Numbered from the stretch's first letter, positions 1-6,587 are shown. The stretch: 9,628 nt of DNA from an uncultured Eubacteriaceae bacterium (GCA_947058225.1 CAMSGF010000018.1:1-9628), one strand, 5' to 3'. Translations and numbers: made by a program. Notes: generated by a model from the letters alone, not told the origin.

Positions 1-20
1 AAAATCTGGCACTTCACTAA

Positions 21-41
21 CAGGCGAATTTCATTCGCCTG
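21..41. repeat. 9-bp inverted repeat (hairpin)
   Basis: Positions 21-29 (CAGGCGAAT) are perfectly complementary to 33-41 (ATTCGCCTG) around a 3-nt TTC loop. The stem would form a stable GC-containing hairpin in RNA from either strand. It sits 2 nt from a much longer palindrome and about 170 nt downstream of the alr stop. No long T-run follows it on either strand, so it is not a textbook terminator by itself. It may be one part of a composite intergenic repeat. Confidence 0.8.
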
Positions 42-43
42 CA

Positions 44-99
44 CTTTGAAAAATGCGTCATTTTAAAAATAAATTTTTAAAATGACGCATTTTTCAAAG
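44..99. repeat. Perfect 27-bp inverted repeat, possible bidirectional terminator
   Basis: Bases 44-70 pair with 73-99 without a mismatch, leaving only 2 central bases. The GC-containing core is TGCGTCA/TGACGCA, at 54-60 and 83-89. It is preceded by an A-run (49-53) and followed by a T-run (90-94), so seen from either strand the core stem is followed by T's, as in a bidirectional intrinsic terminator. The inner part of the stem is pure A/T. It is the first strong structure downstream of alr (about 110 nt after its stop) and could end this transcript and a converging one outside the window. The perfect match over 27 bp is also compatible with a small palindromic repeat element. The palindrome is certain; its role is inferred. 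Confidence 0.85.
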
Positions 100-114
100 C
101 CGCCGCCCCACCCC
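100..114 (-). other. G-rich tract in the alr 3' region
   Basis: Read on the minus strand the tract is GGGGTGGGGCGGCGG, conspicuous in such AT-rich DNA. It abuts the 27-bp palindrome on the alr side. With runs of 4, 4, 2 and 2 G it could at most form a two-layer quadruplex. No coding function is visible. The rest of 115-209 is low-complexity AT-rich DNA in which I see nothing else. Confidence 0.4.
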
Positions 115-209
115 TATACTGCCACCACATTCTATAGATGTTTTCAACAAAAACACAAAATTACCACACCCACCATTATCCTCACCAACAATCAAATCTA
201 AAACCAAAA

Positions 210-1319
210 CTACTCTACATAAACCCTCTTAACCCTCTTATTTATAAGACAAAGAATCTCATATGGTATTGTTTCACAAATATCCGCCAAATCTTCCACC
301 AATATGTTCTCACCAAACATCTCTGCCCTATCTCCGATTTTTACATTATGCCCCTTTGGTAACTTCACCATACACATATCCATACAGACAGTTCCAGCTA
401 TCTTGCACCTAAGCTTACCATTAATAAGAACCTCTCCTTTATTCGTAAGCTTCCTATTATATCCATCCGCATACCCAACACAAATAACCGCAATATCCTC
501 ATCTTCTTCAGCCTCGTATCTTCTCCCGTAACTTACAAAATCACCTTTTTTCAAATGAACAATATTGCTTATCGTGGAATACAAACTCATAACAGGCTTA
601 TACTCTTTCCTTTGAAAAGACTCAACTTCTGATGGATATATCCCATACAACACGATTCCCGCACGAACTGCATCTAAATAAGTATCGTCCAAATCTGTTA
701 TTGCCGCTGAATTTGCAATGTGCTTTATAGGAATTTTAATTCCCTCTCTTTCTATCTCTTCTACTATTTGCATATAATTTTCTTTTTGTTTGCTGCTGAA
801 CTCTTTGTTTTCTTCATCACTTGTCGCAAAGTGAGTAAATATCCCTTCAATCTTAATATTATCTAACTTTTCAATCTCCTTTACCGCATTTACGGCTTCA
901 TCTTCCCCCTTAAACCCAAGACGGTTCATCCCTGAATTTATCTTAATATGTACTTTTACCCTTTTTCCTTTTCTCTTCGCCTCTTTATCCAACTTAAAAG
1001 CATAGTCTAAATTGTAAACAGCAGTAGTGATATTATTTTCTATAACATCACTTAAATGATAATCCGGAACATACCCTAATATGAGTATATCGCTTTTTAT
1101 TCCGCTTTCCCTAAGACACATAGCCTCATACACACTCGACACCGCAAATATCTTAACACCCTCCCTCTCAAGTGTCTTTGCTACGACATTCGCTCCATGC
1201 CCGTACGCATCGGCCTTTACGACAGGAATTACATCGACTCCCGTCTTTTTCTTTATCGCATTATAATTGTCTTTTAAATTCTTTAAATTAATTTCAACAT
1301 AAGTTTGAAAACTGCTCAT
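210..1319 (-). CDS. alr: Alanine racemase (PLP-dependent)
   Basis: This cytoplasmic enzyme interconverts L- and D-alanine, supplying D-Ala for peptidoglycan. The 369-residue product has the fold type III racemase layout: an N-terminal PLP barrel and a C-terminal beta domain. The PLP-binding motif VVKADAYGHG is at 33-42 with Lys35 as the Schiff-base lysine. MNRLGF (131-136) and the VSYGRRY segment with Tyr264, the second catalytic base, are present, followed by VGYADGYNR (281-289) and AGTVCMDM (308-315). Length is normal for the family. The reading frame is open to an ATG at 1379, but the start at 1319 is preferred: GGAGG lies 4 nt upstream, family members start just before this E-I-N-L segment, and the 20 extra residues would come from the DnaA-box-like leader. 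It is the last gene of the leftmost unit, 163 nt after tsaD, so it may also have its own promoter. Confidence 0.95.
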   Translation of the reverse strand: MSSFQTYVEINLKNLKDNYNAIKKKTGVDVIPVVKADAYGHGANVVAKTLEREGVKIFAVSSVYEAMCLRESGIKSDILILGYVPDYHLSDVIENNITTAVYNLDYAFKLDKEAKRKGKRVKVHIKINSGMNRLGFKGEDEAVNAVKEIEKLDNIKIEGIFTHFATSDEENKEFSSKQKENYMQIVEEIEREGIKIPIKHIANSAAITDLDDTYLDAVRAGIVLYGIYPSEVESFQRKEYKPVMSLYSTISNIVHLKKGDFVSYGRRYEAEEDEDIAVICVGYADGYNRKLTNKGEVLINGKLRCKIAGTVCMDMCMVKLPKGHNVKIGDRAEMFGENILVEDLADICETIPYEILCLINKRVKRVYVE

Positions 1320-1323
1320 TTTT

Positions 1324-1330
1324 CCTCCAA
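1324..1330 (-). promoter_or_regulatory. Ribosome binding site deciding the alr start
   Basis: On the minus strand this reads TTGGAGG, a near-perfect Shine-Dalgarno sequence ending 4 nt before the ATG at 1319. No comparable site precedes the upstream in-frame ATG at 1379. This is the main argument for the shorter alr protein. Confidence 0.75.
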
Positions 1331-1371
1331 AATCTATAAAAAATGTATTTTTATTAACTTTATCACAGGAT

Positions 1372-1424
1372 TTATTCACATATCCACAAAGTTATCCACA
1401 TTTTAAAACACCTATATATTCACA
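1372..1424 (+). promoter_or_regulatory. Cluster of DnaA-box-like 9-mers upstream of alr
   Basis: Four same-orientation 9-mers resemble the DnaA box TTATNCACA: TTATTCACA at 1372-1380, ATATCCACA at 1380-1388 (one mismatch), TTATCCACA at 1392-1400 (perfect) and ATATTCACA at 1416-1424 (one mismatch). They fall in the AT-rich leader between tsaD and alr. The small inverted repeat TGTAA-TGT-TTACA lies next to them at 1427-1439. Binding by DnaA is inferred from sequence only. No dnaA or dnaN gene is in the window, so this does not look like the main replication origin. It could regulate alr or titrate DnaA. Confidence 0.45.
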
Positions 1425-1482
1425 TTTGTAATGTTTACACTGTATTTTACCATTTAATTTATCAACATAAATACTGTAATTT

Positions 1483-2487
1483 TTATATTAAATTTATACC
1501 CGGATTTGCATTAAGTGTCAAATCATCCCTTATCCCTTTTATATAATTATAATACCCACATACACCTATCATCGCAGCATTGTCTGTACAATAAATCTTA
1601 TCGGGAAGATATAGCTTAACTTTTTCTTTTTCACACCTTTTCTTTAATTCGTCTCTTAACATATCGTTGCACATAACCCCTCCCCCAACACATAACACTT
1701 CCATTTTCTCCTGCCTTAATGCATTAAATGTCTTATTTATAAGAGTATCAACAATACACCTGTTAAAACTTGCACATACATCATTTATGTTTATCTTTTC
1801 ATCTTTCATTTTTTTGCTGTTTAAATAATTTAAAACGGCACTCTTTACCCCTGAAAAACTAAAGTCTAAATTATTTTCCATAGCAATGGGAAATGTTATG
1901 GCATTCACATCGCCTGATTTCGCTTTTTCGTCTATTTTTGCCCCTCCGGGATATTCTAACCCAAGACTCCTTGCAACCTTGTCAAACGCCTCTCCTGCCG
2001 CATCATCGAGTGTCTTTCCAAGAAGTGTATACTTGTTATAATTATCTACCCTCGTAATATTCGTATGCCCACCGCTCGCCGTAAGACATATAAAAGGAGG
2101 CTTCGCCCCTTGTATAAAGCTCGCACTGATATGACCCATAAGATGATTTACCCCGACAAGCGGTATATCTAAACTATACGCAAGGCTTTTTGCATAAGAC
2201 AAACCAATAAGTAACGCTCCCACAAGTCCTGGCCCCATAGTCGCACTTATAAAATCAATATCTGAAAATGTAACCCCTGCATCGCTTAAAGCTCTATCCA
2301 CCACTGAAGAAATTTTAAGAAGATGGTTTCTCGATGCAATCTCCGGCACAACCCCACCATAAACCTTATGAATATCAATTTGCGTATGAATCACATTGGA
2401 TAATATCTCCTCCCCGTTTTTAACAACCGCACACGCCGTTTCATCACACGAGGTTTCAATCGCAAGAGTTATTAAATCATTCTTCAT
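1483..2487 (-). CDS. tsaD: tRNA t6A37 threonylcarbamoyltransferase TsaD
   Basis: TsaD (Kae1/YgjD family, ASKHA fold) transfers the threonylcarbamoyl group from threonylcarbamoyl-AMP to N6 of A37 in ANN-decoding tRNAs, working with TsaB and TsaE. The 334-residue product shows the family hallmarks: IETSCDET (10-17), GPGLVGAL (85-92), the metal-binding H115 and H119 of NHLMGH, SGGHTN (138-143), the DDAAGEAFDKVAR block (161-173), FSFSGVKSAV (209-218), GGGVMCNDMLR (268-278) and Asp302 of TDNAAMIG. Longer in-frame starts exist (2526 and 2505), but they add only a lysine/arginine-rich stretch absent from the family. The start at 2487 puts the IETSCDET motif at the usual distance and has AGGAAG about 9 nt upstream. 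The start overlaps the end of the bactofilin-like gene by 11 nt, suggesting translational coupling. tsaB and tsaE lie in the next cluster upstream. Confidence 0.95.
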   Translation of the reverse strand: MKNDLITLAIETSCDETACAVVKNGEEILSNVIHTQIDIHKVYGGVVPEIASRNHLLKISSVVDRALSDAGVTFSDIDFISATMGPGLVGALLIGLSYAKSLAYSLDIPLVGVNHLMGHISASFIQGAKPPFICLTASGGHTNITRVDNYNKYTLLGKTLDDAAGEAFDKVARSLGLEYPGGAKIDEKAKSGDVNAITFPIAMENNLDFSFSGVKSAVLNYLNSKKMKDEKININDVCASFNRCIVDTLINKTFNALRQEKMEVLCVGGGVMCNDMLRDELKKRCEKEKVKLYLPDKIYCTDNAAMIGVCGYYNYIKGIRDDLTLNANPGINLI

Positions 2488-3856
2488 TCTTTTCTTCTTC
2501 CTCATCTTCTTCTTTTTTATAATCATTTCCCATACTGCTGTAATCTCTTCTTATACTGTCTTTATTTTTACTGTCTTTATCTTCATCTCCAAAATTTTGA
2601 CTGTCCCTGTTATCTGCATTCATTTGCCCTTTTCTATTATAGTGTCTGTTTCTGTTTTCAATTATGGCTTTCATAAGATTATTCATATCCTTTTGCTCGC
2701 TTTTGTATTTAACCTTAAGCTTCATCATTATCATAAATACAATCGAACCGACTCCTAAAAGATTAACAAACATAGTTATAAGAGAATTTATCATCAAAAA
2801 CGGAAGTCTTTTTAAAAAGTATAATATAACTAACCCAATCCCGATTTTTATAACATAACCGCCCTCCCCTTTCACAAATGTACTCCCAAGGAATATACTC
2901 GCAGGTAAAAGAGAAAAATAAAATATAACCACAAAAAGCCCCATAAGCATAAACATAACAGGAATTCCAACCGCAGAAACCGCAAGTAAAAGCATAATCG
3001 GAAGAAGTAAAATATAAGTAAGTCCGCCAATTCCCACACAGGTCAAAAGATTTCTCTTTAAAAGCACTTCATTTTTATAAAATGTAATAGGAAATAACCT
3101 CGCAAGAATTATCCCTATAATCAATATAGAAAAATAACAAAGCGTTGAATAACTGTTTGAAAATAATTTTATAGCAGAAGAAACATCTTCAACAGGAAGT
3201 AACCTATACCCAAGCTCTTTCTCCTTTATTTCTCCCTTTATAACGCTGTCCTTGCTTTTTATAATAGGAGCTTCCGATTCGTAATATAAGTTTGACCCTA
3301 CATTTAAGCTATCCCCAAGCACAATATCCTTCGCATAAATTTTAACTTCCCCGTCCACTTTCGCATCGAGTATAACCTCTTCAGCTATTATCTTAACATC
3401 TCCCTTAACATTCCCCTTTAATTCAACCTTTTTGGCATATACGCTTAAATCTCCGCCTATATTCATCTTCTCTTTTGAAATTATTTCATTCGACAAAACG
3501 TATATATTTTTTTCTATATTTGAATTGTTTAAATATAATTTCTTGTAATACCCAAGTACGTTCCCCCAAATATCACCCTTATTGTTAAAACTGTCTGAAA
3601 CAGATATAACATCCCCTTTAACGACACCTCTGTTTTCCATCTCAGGAGAATATATTATAACCCCTCCGTCAATAACACCCTCGTTATTAAAAGAGGAATA
3701 TGTATTTAACATATTTGTTTTATTATACGTCTTGCCTTTTTTAACCACAAACTCATTATTCGCTGCAAAAACACTCCCACCGGCTGACAGTATCATTATT
3801 ATGATAAAAAACATAACGATAATTTTTTTTGTTTTTAATTGGTTTTTATACTTCAT
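2477..3856 (-). CDS. Exported bactofilin-like beta-helix membrane protein
   Basis: The 459-residue protein starts with a lysine-rich n-region and a hydrophobic core (about 11-25), ending in VFA-A at 29-32, a good signal-peptidase site. Residues 35-215 form a repetitive beta-rich region with recurring G-D/E-hydrophobic turns (KGDVISV 80-86, KGDIWGNV 93-100, GGDLSVY 134-140, KGDVKII 151-157, DGEVKIY 168-174). This resembles the beta-helix of polymer-forming bactofilins. Several membrane segments follow (roughly 238-257, 270-293, 296-325, 335-350 and 360-380), then a hydrophilic tail ending in a Glu/Asp-rich run. The likely topology is an extracellular beta-helix anchored by C-terminal helices, with the tail probably cytoplasmic. 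Its function is unknown; a structural or stress-sensing envelope role is inference. The ATG at 3856 has AGGGG upstream. It opens the leftmost unit, after a probable terminator, and its 3' end overlaps tsaD. Confidence 0.8.
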   Translation of the reverse strand: MKYKNQLKTKKIIVMFFIIIMILSAGGSVFAANNEFVVKKGKTYNKTNMLNTYSSFNNEGVIDGGVIIYSPEMENRGVVKGDVISVSDSFNNKGDIWGNVLGYYKKLYLNNSNIEKNIYVLSNEIISKEKMNIGGDLSVYAKKVELKGNVKGDVKIIAEEVILDAKVDGEVKIYAKDIVLGDSLNVGSNLYYESEAPIIKSKDSVIKGEIKEKELGYRLLPVEDVSSAIKLFSNSYSTLCYFSILIIGIILARLFPITFYKNEVLLKRNLLTCVGIGGLTYILLLPIMLLLAVSAVGIPVMFMLMGLFVVIFYFSLLPASIFLGSTFVKGEGGYVIKIGIGLVILYFLKRLPFLMINSLITMFVNLLGVGSIVFMIMMKLKVKYKSEQKDMNNLMKAIIENRNRHYNRKGQMNADNRDSQNFGDEDKDSKNKDSIRRDYSSMGNDYKKEEDEEEEKNEE

Positions 3857-3926
3857 TAATTTTCCCCTTATTTACATATCTTCTAAATATATATTAAATA
3901 TTATTTCTAAAACCACATTATTAAAT

Positions 3927-3954
3927 ATTATAAACATATTATTAAAATCTACAA
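3927..3954 (-). promoter_or_regulatory. Possible promoter for the bactofilin-like gene
   Basis: In the very AT-rich 145-nt gap upstream of the bactofilin-like gene, the minus strand has a perfect TATAAT (3932-3927). It lies 16 bp downstream of TTGTAG (3954-3949), a poor -35 match with 3 of 6 positions. The probable terminator just upstream makes a new promoter here reasonable. In DNA this AT-rich, a TATAAT can occur by chance. Confidence 0.35.
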
Positions 3955-3974
3955 TATAAATACATCAATAATTT

Positions 3975-4010
3975 AAAAAAGAGAGATTTCATCACAAAAA
4001 ATCAAACCTC
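3975..4010 (-). terminator. Probable intrinsic terminator after rimI
   Basis: On the minus strand GAGGTTTGAT (4010-4001) pairs with ATGAAATCTC (3992-3983): seven pairs including one G-T, one mismatch, then two more pairs around an 8-nt loop. It is followed by TC and six T's (3980-3975). The rimI stop codon (4004-4002) lies inside the left arm. The stem is modest, so termination may be partial. It would separate the HAD-lepB-tsaEB-rimI unit from the bactofilin-like/tsaD/alr unit. Confidence 0.55.
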
Positions 4011-4460
4011 TTCTAATTCATCCGAAAACCTCCACATTATATACGCATCTTCTTTATTATCCGAATAATATTCCTTTCTTTTCCCATAAATTTTAAAATC
4101 AAATTTTTCATATAACTTAATCGCCTTAAAATTTGACCTTCTAACCTCTAAAGTCATATCAAAAATTTTCTCTTTTCTAGCATGATTTATAAGCGTGGAA
4201 AGAAGAAGAGAACCTATCTTTTTATTCCTATATTCTTCCTTTACCGCCATAGTCGTAATATGTCCCTGACCGACTATATTCTGATATCCTCCAAAAGCGA
4301 TAATCTCATCTTCTGTCACGATAACAAGATATGTGCTGTCCTCGTTTAATATCTCATTAAACAATGTCATTTTACCCCATGGAGCAGAAAAACATTTATT
4401 TTCAAAAATCGCAATCTCTTCAACATCCGTAAGCAGTGCATCTCTTATAATAAGACTCAT
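4002..4460 (-). CDS. rimI: Ribosomal protein S18-alanine N-acetyltransferase RimI
   Basis: This is a single-domain GNAT acetyltransferase of 152 residues, the normal length for RimI, which transfers acetyl from acetyl-CoA to the N-terminal alanine of ribosomal protein S18. Visible motifs are the N-terminal CFSAPWG segment (23-29), MAVKEEYRNKKIGSLLL (71-87) carrying the R/Q-x-x-G-x-G/A acetyl-CoA pyrophosphate loop, and LEVRRSN..AIKLYEKFDF (104-122). The C-terminal RKEYYSDNKEDAYIM (128-142) is typical of RimI. It starts 2 nt after the tsaB stop, so translation is probably coupled. The tsaE-tsaB-rimI order is widely conserved in Firmicutes, which supports this subfamily over a generic GNAT. The real substrate could be broader, as some RimI proteins acetylate other N-termini. 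Confidence 0.9.
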   Translation of the reverse strand: MSLIIRDALLTDVEEIAIFENKCFSAPWGKMTLFNEILNEDSTYLVIVTEDEIIAFGGYQNIVGQGHITTMAVKEEYRNKKIGSLLLSTLINHARKEKIFDMTLEVRRSNFKAIKLYEKFDFKIYGKRKEYYSDNKEDAYIMWRFSDELEEV

Positions 4461-4462
4461 AT

Positions 4463-5179
4463 TTAAACCTGCTTTTTCATATTTTCTTCCGCTGAAGATA
4501 CACGGATATAATTTGGAAGAAAGTTATCATAACTATATTCCTTTGAATCTTCATAGGCTGACATACATATATTTTCAGCCCTTGGAAGTAGCTTTTCATT
4601 TCCTGCAAATAAAGCATCATTTTTAAGTGCATCTTTTATCTTATCCCTATACTTAAAAACTCCTTCTCCTGCAAATAACACTTTCCCCATACCCTTTAAT
4701 TTATCCAACAGCTTATCTATATCCCATATTTCATCATCATTATCTGAATGGAGTATACCACCATTTACCTCGTAAAAATTGCAGTACACATCATTTCTTT
4801 GTGCATCAAAAATAACACATATCTTATCACTTTCATTTCTTAATGCGTATGCAGTAGCCTTTATTGATGATACACCGAGTATCTTTTTGTTTCCTATATG
4901 TGCAAATGCCTTAGCGGTGGATGCCCCTATTCTAAGCCCCGTAAACGAACCGGGCCCCATTCCAACCGCAAATATATCCACATCATTTATATTAAGATGT
5001 GTATCCAAAAATAAATGCTTCGTTTGAAGCAACAGCTTTTCAGAATGTTTTAATTTATAATTAGTATAGTTTTCTCCTAAAACTTCCTTATTTTTAACCA
5101 AACTCACACTGCATGCCCTCGTGGAAGTGTCCATTCCAAGTATAAGTTTATCTTTTAAACAAATTTTATCTTCTCCCAT
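4463..5179 (-). CDS. tsaB: tRNA t6A biosynthesis scaffold protein TsaB
   Basis: TsaB (YeaZ family) is an inactive paralogue of TsaD that dimerises with it and is required for t6A37 formation. The 238-residue protein contains LGMDTST (14-20), HSEKLL (45-50), the signature GMGPGSFTGLRIG (73-85), DAQRNDVY (125-132) and the C-terminal PNYIRVSSAEE (222-232). The first 11 residues extend beyond many homologues. The ATG at 5179 is still preferred because GGAG lies 8 nt upstream within the end of tsaE. A start at the internal Met16 would begin within the nucleotide-fold strand. It overlaps tsaE by 14 nt and is followed by rimI after 2 nt, indicating one translationally coupled group. Confidence 0.95.
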   Translation of the reverse strand: MGEDKICLKDKLILGMDTSTRACSVSLVKNKEVLGENYTNYKLKHSEKLLLQTKHLFLDTHLNINDVDIFAVGMGPGSFTGLRIGASTAKAFAHIGNKKILGVSSIKATAYALRNESDKICVIFDAQRNDVYCNFYEVNGGILHSDNDDEIWDIDKLLDKLKGMGKVLFAGEGVFKYRDKIKDALKNDALFAGNEKLLPRAENICMSAYEDSKEYSYDNFLPNYIRVSSAEENMKKQV

Positions 5180-5624
5180 ATTCTTTCTCCAATTTATCTA
5201 AAACAAATTTTCCCTCATCACTTTTTGAATAAAACTCTATAACCCTTTCATCAAAATCTTTTTTTGTTATATTTATGATTAAATCTCTTTTGAACTCTGC
5301 TTCTTTTATAAGAGATGCCCATTCTATCAAAACTATCCCCTCATCTACAATATCATAAAGCCCTGTGTATTCTATCTCTTCAATATCCTCTATCCTATAT
5401 GCGTCCATATGATATATATCACATGAATATTTATTTATTATAGCATATGTCGGAGAAGAAAATTCTCTTCCCACTCCAAAAAAAGCACATATCCCTTTGG
5501 CAAGATGCGTCTTCCCTGCTGCCATATCCCCATTTAATTCCACTACAAAAGGCTTTTTTAAAAACTTCCCCAAGTGCTTTCCAAGCATAAATGTTTCTTC
5601 TTCGGATTTTGTTATAATTTTCAT
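5166..5624 (-). CDS. tsaE: tRNA t6A biosynthesis ATPase TsaE
   Basis: TsaE (YjeE family) is the small P-loop ATPase that binds the TsaB-TsaD dimer and is needed for repeated rounds of t6A synthesis. The 152-residue product has Walker A GDMAAGKTH (32-40), SSPTY (56-60) in the switch region, HMDAYR (72-77) and the conserved IEWA (100-103). Length fits the family. The ATG at 5624 follows a GAGGGAG Shine-Dalgarno. The 28-nt gap to the upstream I42 gene holds no terminator-like structure, so it is probably cotranscribed with lepB. Its last 14 nt overlap the start of tsaB. Confidence 0.95.
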   Translation of the reverse strand: MKIITKSEEETFMLGKHLGKFLKKPFVVELNGDMAAGKTHLAKGICAFFGVGREFSSPTYAIINKYSCDIYHMDAYRIEDIEEIEYTGLYDIVDEGIVLIEWASLIKEAEFKRDLIINITKKDFDERVIEFYSKSDEGKFVLDKLEKEYGRR

Positions 5625-5652
5625 AAAATCTCCCTCAATCAGATAATAAGTT

Positions 5653-6057
5653 TTATTTATCCAATTCTTCTCTATTCTCTTTCTTCTCGCCTGTCTTTTT
5701 TATCCTGTGAAAATTATCAACACTGTAGTTATATTCATAAACATATATAGGCTTTGAGTTAGGTCTTTGATATGTGAAAGTCACTGTCGCATTCCCCTTC
5801 GATAAAGCTTTAAAAGTATAAATGTTCTTCCCTCCCACACCCACAATATGACCTTCCCTCTTATCACCGATAAACTTTTCATCCTGAAGCTTTAATACTT
5901 TTTCATCACTTATTTTATATTCCCACGCATACCCTGTGGAAGAATTTGAATCAAGTGTTATTTTTACAATAGAACTTTTATAAAAATATACCGATACTAT
6001 AATTACAAAAAGTATAAAAAATAATATAATTTTATATCCCTTTTTAATTGTAAACAT
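5653..6057 (-). CDS. Membrane-anchored chagasin-like (I42) cysteine protease inhibitor
   Basis: The 134-residue protein has a single N-terminal hydrophobic helix (about 9-26) preceded by lysines and lacks a clear signal-peptidase site, so it is probably anchored with the rest outside. The outer domain carries the three loop signatures of the chagasin/I42 family: NSSTGYAW (38-45, family NPTTGYxW), GVGG (73-76) and YQRPN (96-100, corresponding to the RPW loop but without the Trp). The size of the domain (about 30-115) fits chagasin. The family inhibits papain-like cysteine proteases; activity here is inferred. The C-terminus is a charged Lys/Glu tail. The gene overlaps the end of lepB by 14 nt and has AAGG 7 nt before its start inside lepB, so the two are translationally coupled. 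Confidence 0.8.
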   Translation of the reverse strand: MFTIKKGYKIILFFILFVIIVSVYFYKSSIVKITLDSNSSTGYAWEYKISDEKVLKLQDEKFIGDKREGHIVGVGGKNIYTFKALSKGNATVTFTYQRPNSKPIYVYEYNYSVDNFHRIKKTGEKKENREELDK

Positions 6058-6562
6058 CTCCTAACCTTGAAAACGGAGTAATTCTGAATACAATTTTGGC
6101 TATTATTTGCTTTCTTTTTATAAACCCGATGGAATCATCCCTGCTGTCTATGGAATCATCCCTGTTATCCCCCATAACAAAATAGCACCCCTTTGGAACC
6201 TTTGTCAAAGGATAATTATCATACGTAATATCATCTGCTATATAAGATTCATACATCCCATTCCCGTTTATATAAACCCTGCTGTCTCTTATCTCAACAG
6301 TATCACCGGGCATTCCTATAATTCTTTTTACATAATCTTTTTTATCGCTTATCTTTATAACACATATATCCCGCACTTTAGGCTCTGATAAAGTATAGCT
6401 TATTTTGCTCGCAATAAGCCTATCCCCCTCTTCCAAAGTGGGATACATACTCGACTGATGAACAACTGCAACCTCTCCTATAAATGCTTTCACAAGCAGT
6501 GCGAGGATAACTGCAATTCCTATCGTCATTATCCAGCTAAACGCTTCTTTACTTTTAGACAT
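6044..6562 (-). CDS. lepB: Signal peptidase I
   Basis: Type I signal peptidase (S26 family) removes signal peptides from exported proteins at the outer face of the membrane. The 172-residue protein has one N-terminal transmembrane helix (about 9-27), as is usual in Gram-positive SPases. It has box B HQSSMYPTL with nucleophile Ser38, box D YVKRIIGMPGD with general-base Lys79, and box E GDNRDDSIDSR (131-141). Box E is odd: after DSR, four residues (DDSI) precede Gly-Phe where relatives have two, and the DNA shows a 15-nt direct repeat there. The ATG at 6562 has AGGAG 6 nt upstream. It lies 25 nt after a HAD gene and overlaps the I42 inhibitor gene. The bactofilin-like protein nearby is a plausible substrate. 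Confidence 0.95.
   Translation of the reverse strand: MSKSKEAFSWIMTIGIAVILALLVKAFIGEVAVVHQSSMYPTLEEGDRLIASKISYTLSEPKVRDICVIKISDKKDYVKRIIGMPGDTVEIRDSRVYINGNGMYESYIADDITYDNYPLTKVPKGCYFVMGDNRDDSIDSRDDSIGFIKRKQIIAKIVFRITPFSRLGDVYN
6129..6164 (-). repeat. 15-nt direct repeat inside lepB box E
   Basis: The 15-mer ATGGAATCATCCCTG occurs at 6129-6143 and again at 6150-6164 (plus-strand reading), a 21-nt period that equals seven codons. On the coding strand each copy gives Arg-Asp-Asp-Ser-Ile, so box E reads as two near-copies of a seven-residue unit. The in-frame period suggests a small tandem duplication or convergent codon use within a conserved motif. Confidence 0.8.
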
Positions 6563-6587
6563 ATATTTCTCCTGTTTTATATTTTAT

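Noticed and set aside
1320..1379. 20-residue N-terminal extension of alanine racemase
   Set aside because: A strong GGAGG site selects the internal ATG at 1319, and the extension is a translation of the DnaA-box-like leader rather than family sequence.
1427..1439. TGTAA-TGT-TTACA as a CcpA, GlnR or TnrA operator
   Set aside because: The spacing and centre do not match those consensus sites; a 5-bp inverted repeat in AT-rich DNA is weak evidence.
2396..2758. 120-codon plus-strand open frame with a hydrophobic stretch
   Set aside because: It is antisense to tsaD and the charged tail of the bactofilin-like gene; the hydrophobic run is simply the complement of AAG/GAA repeats.
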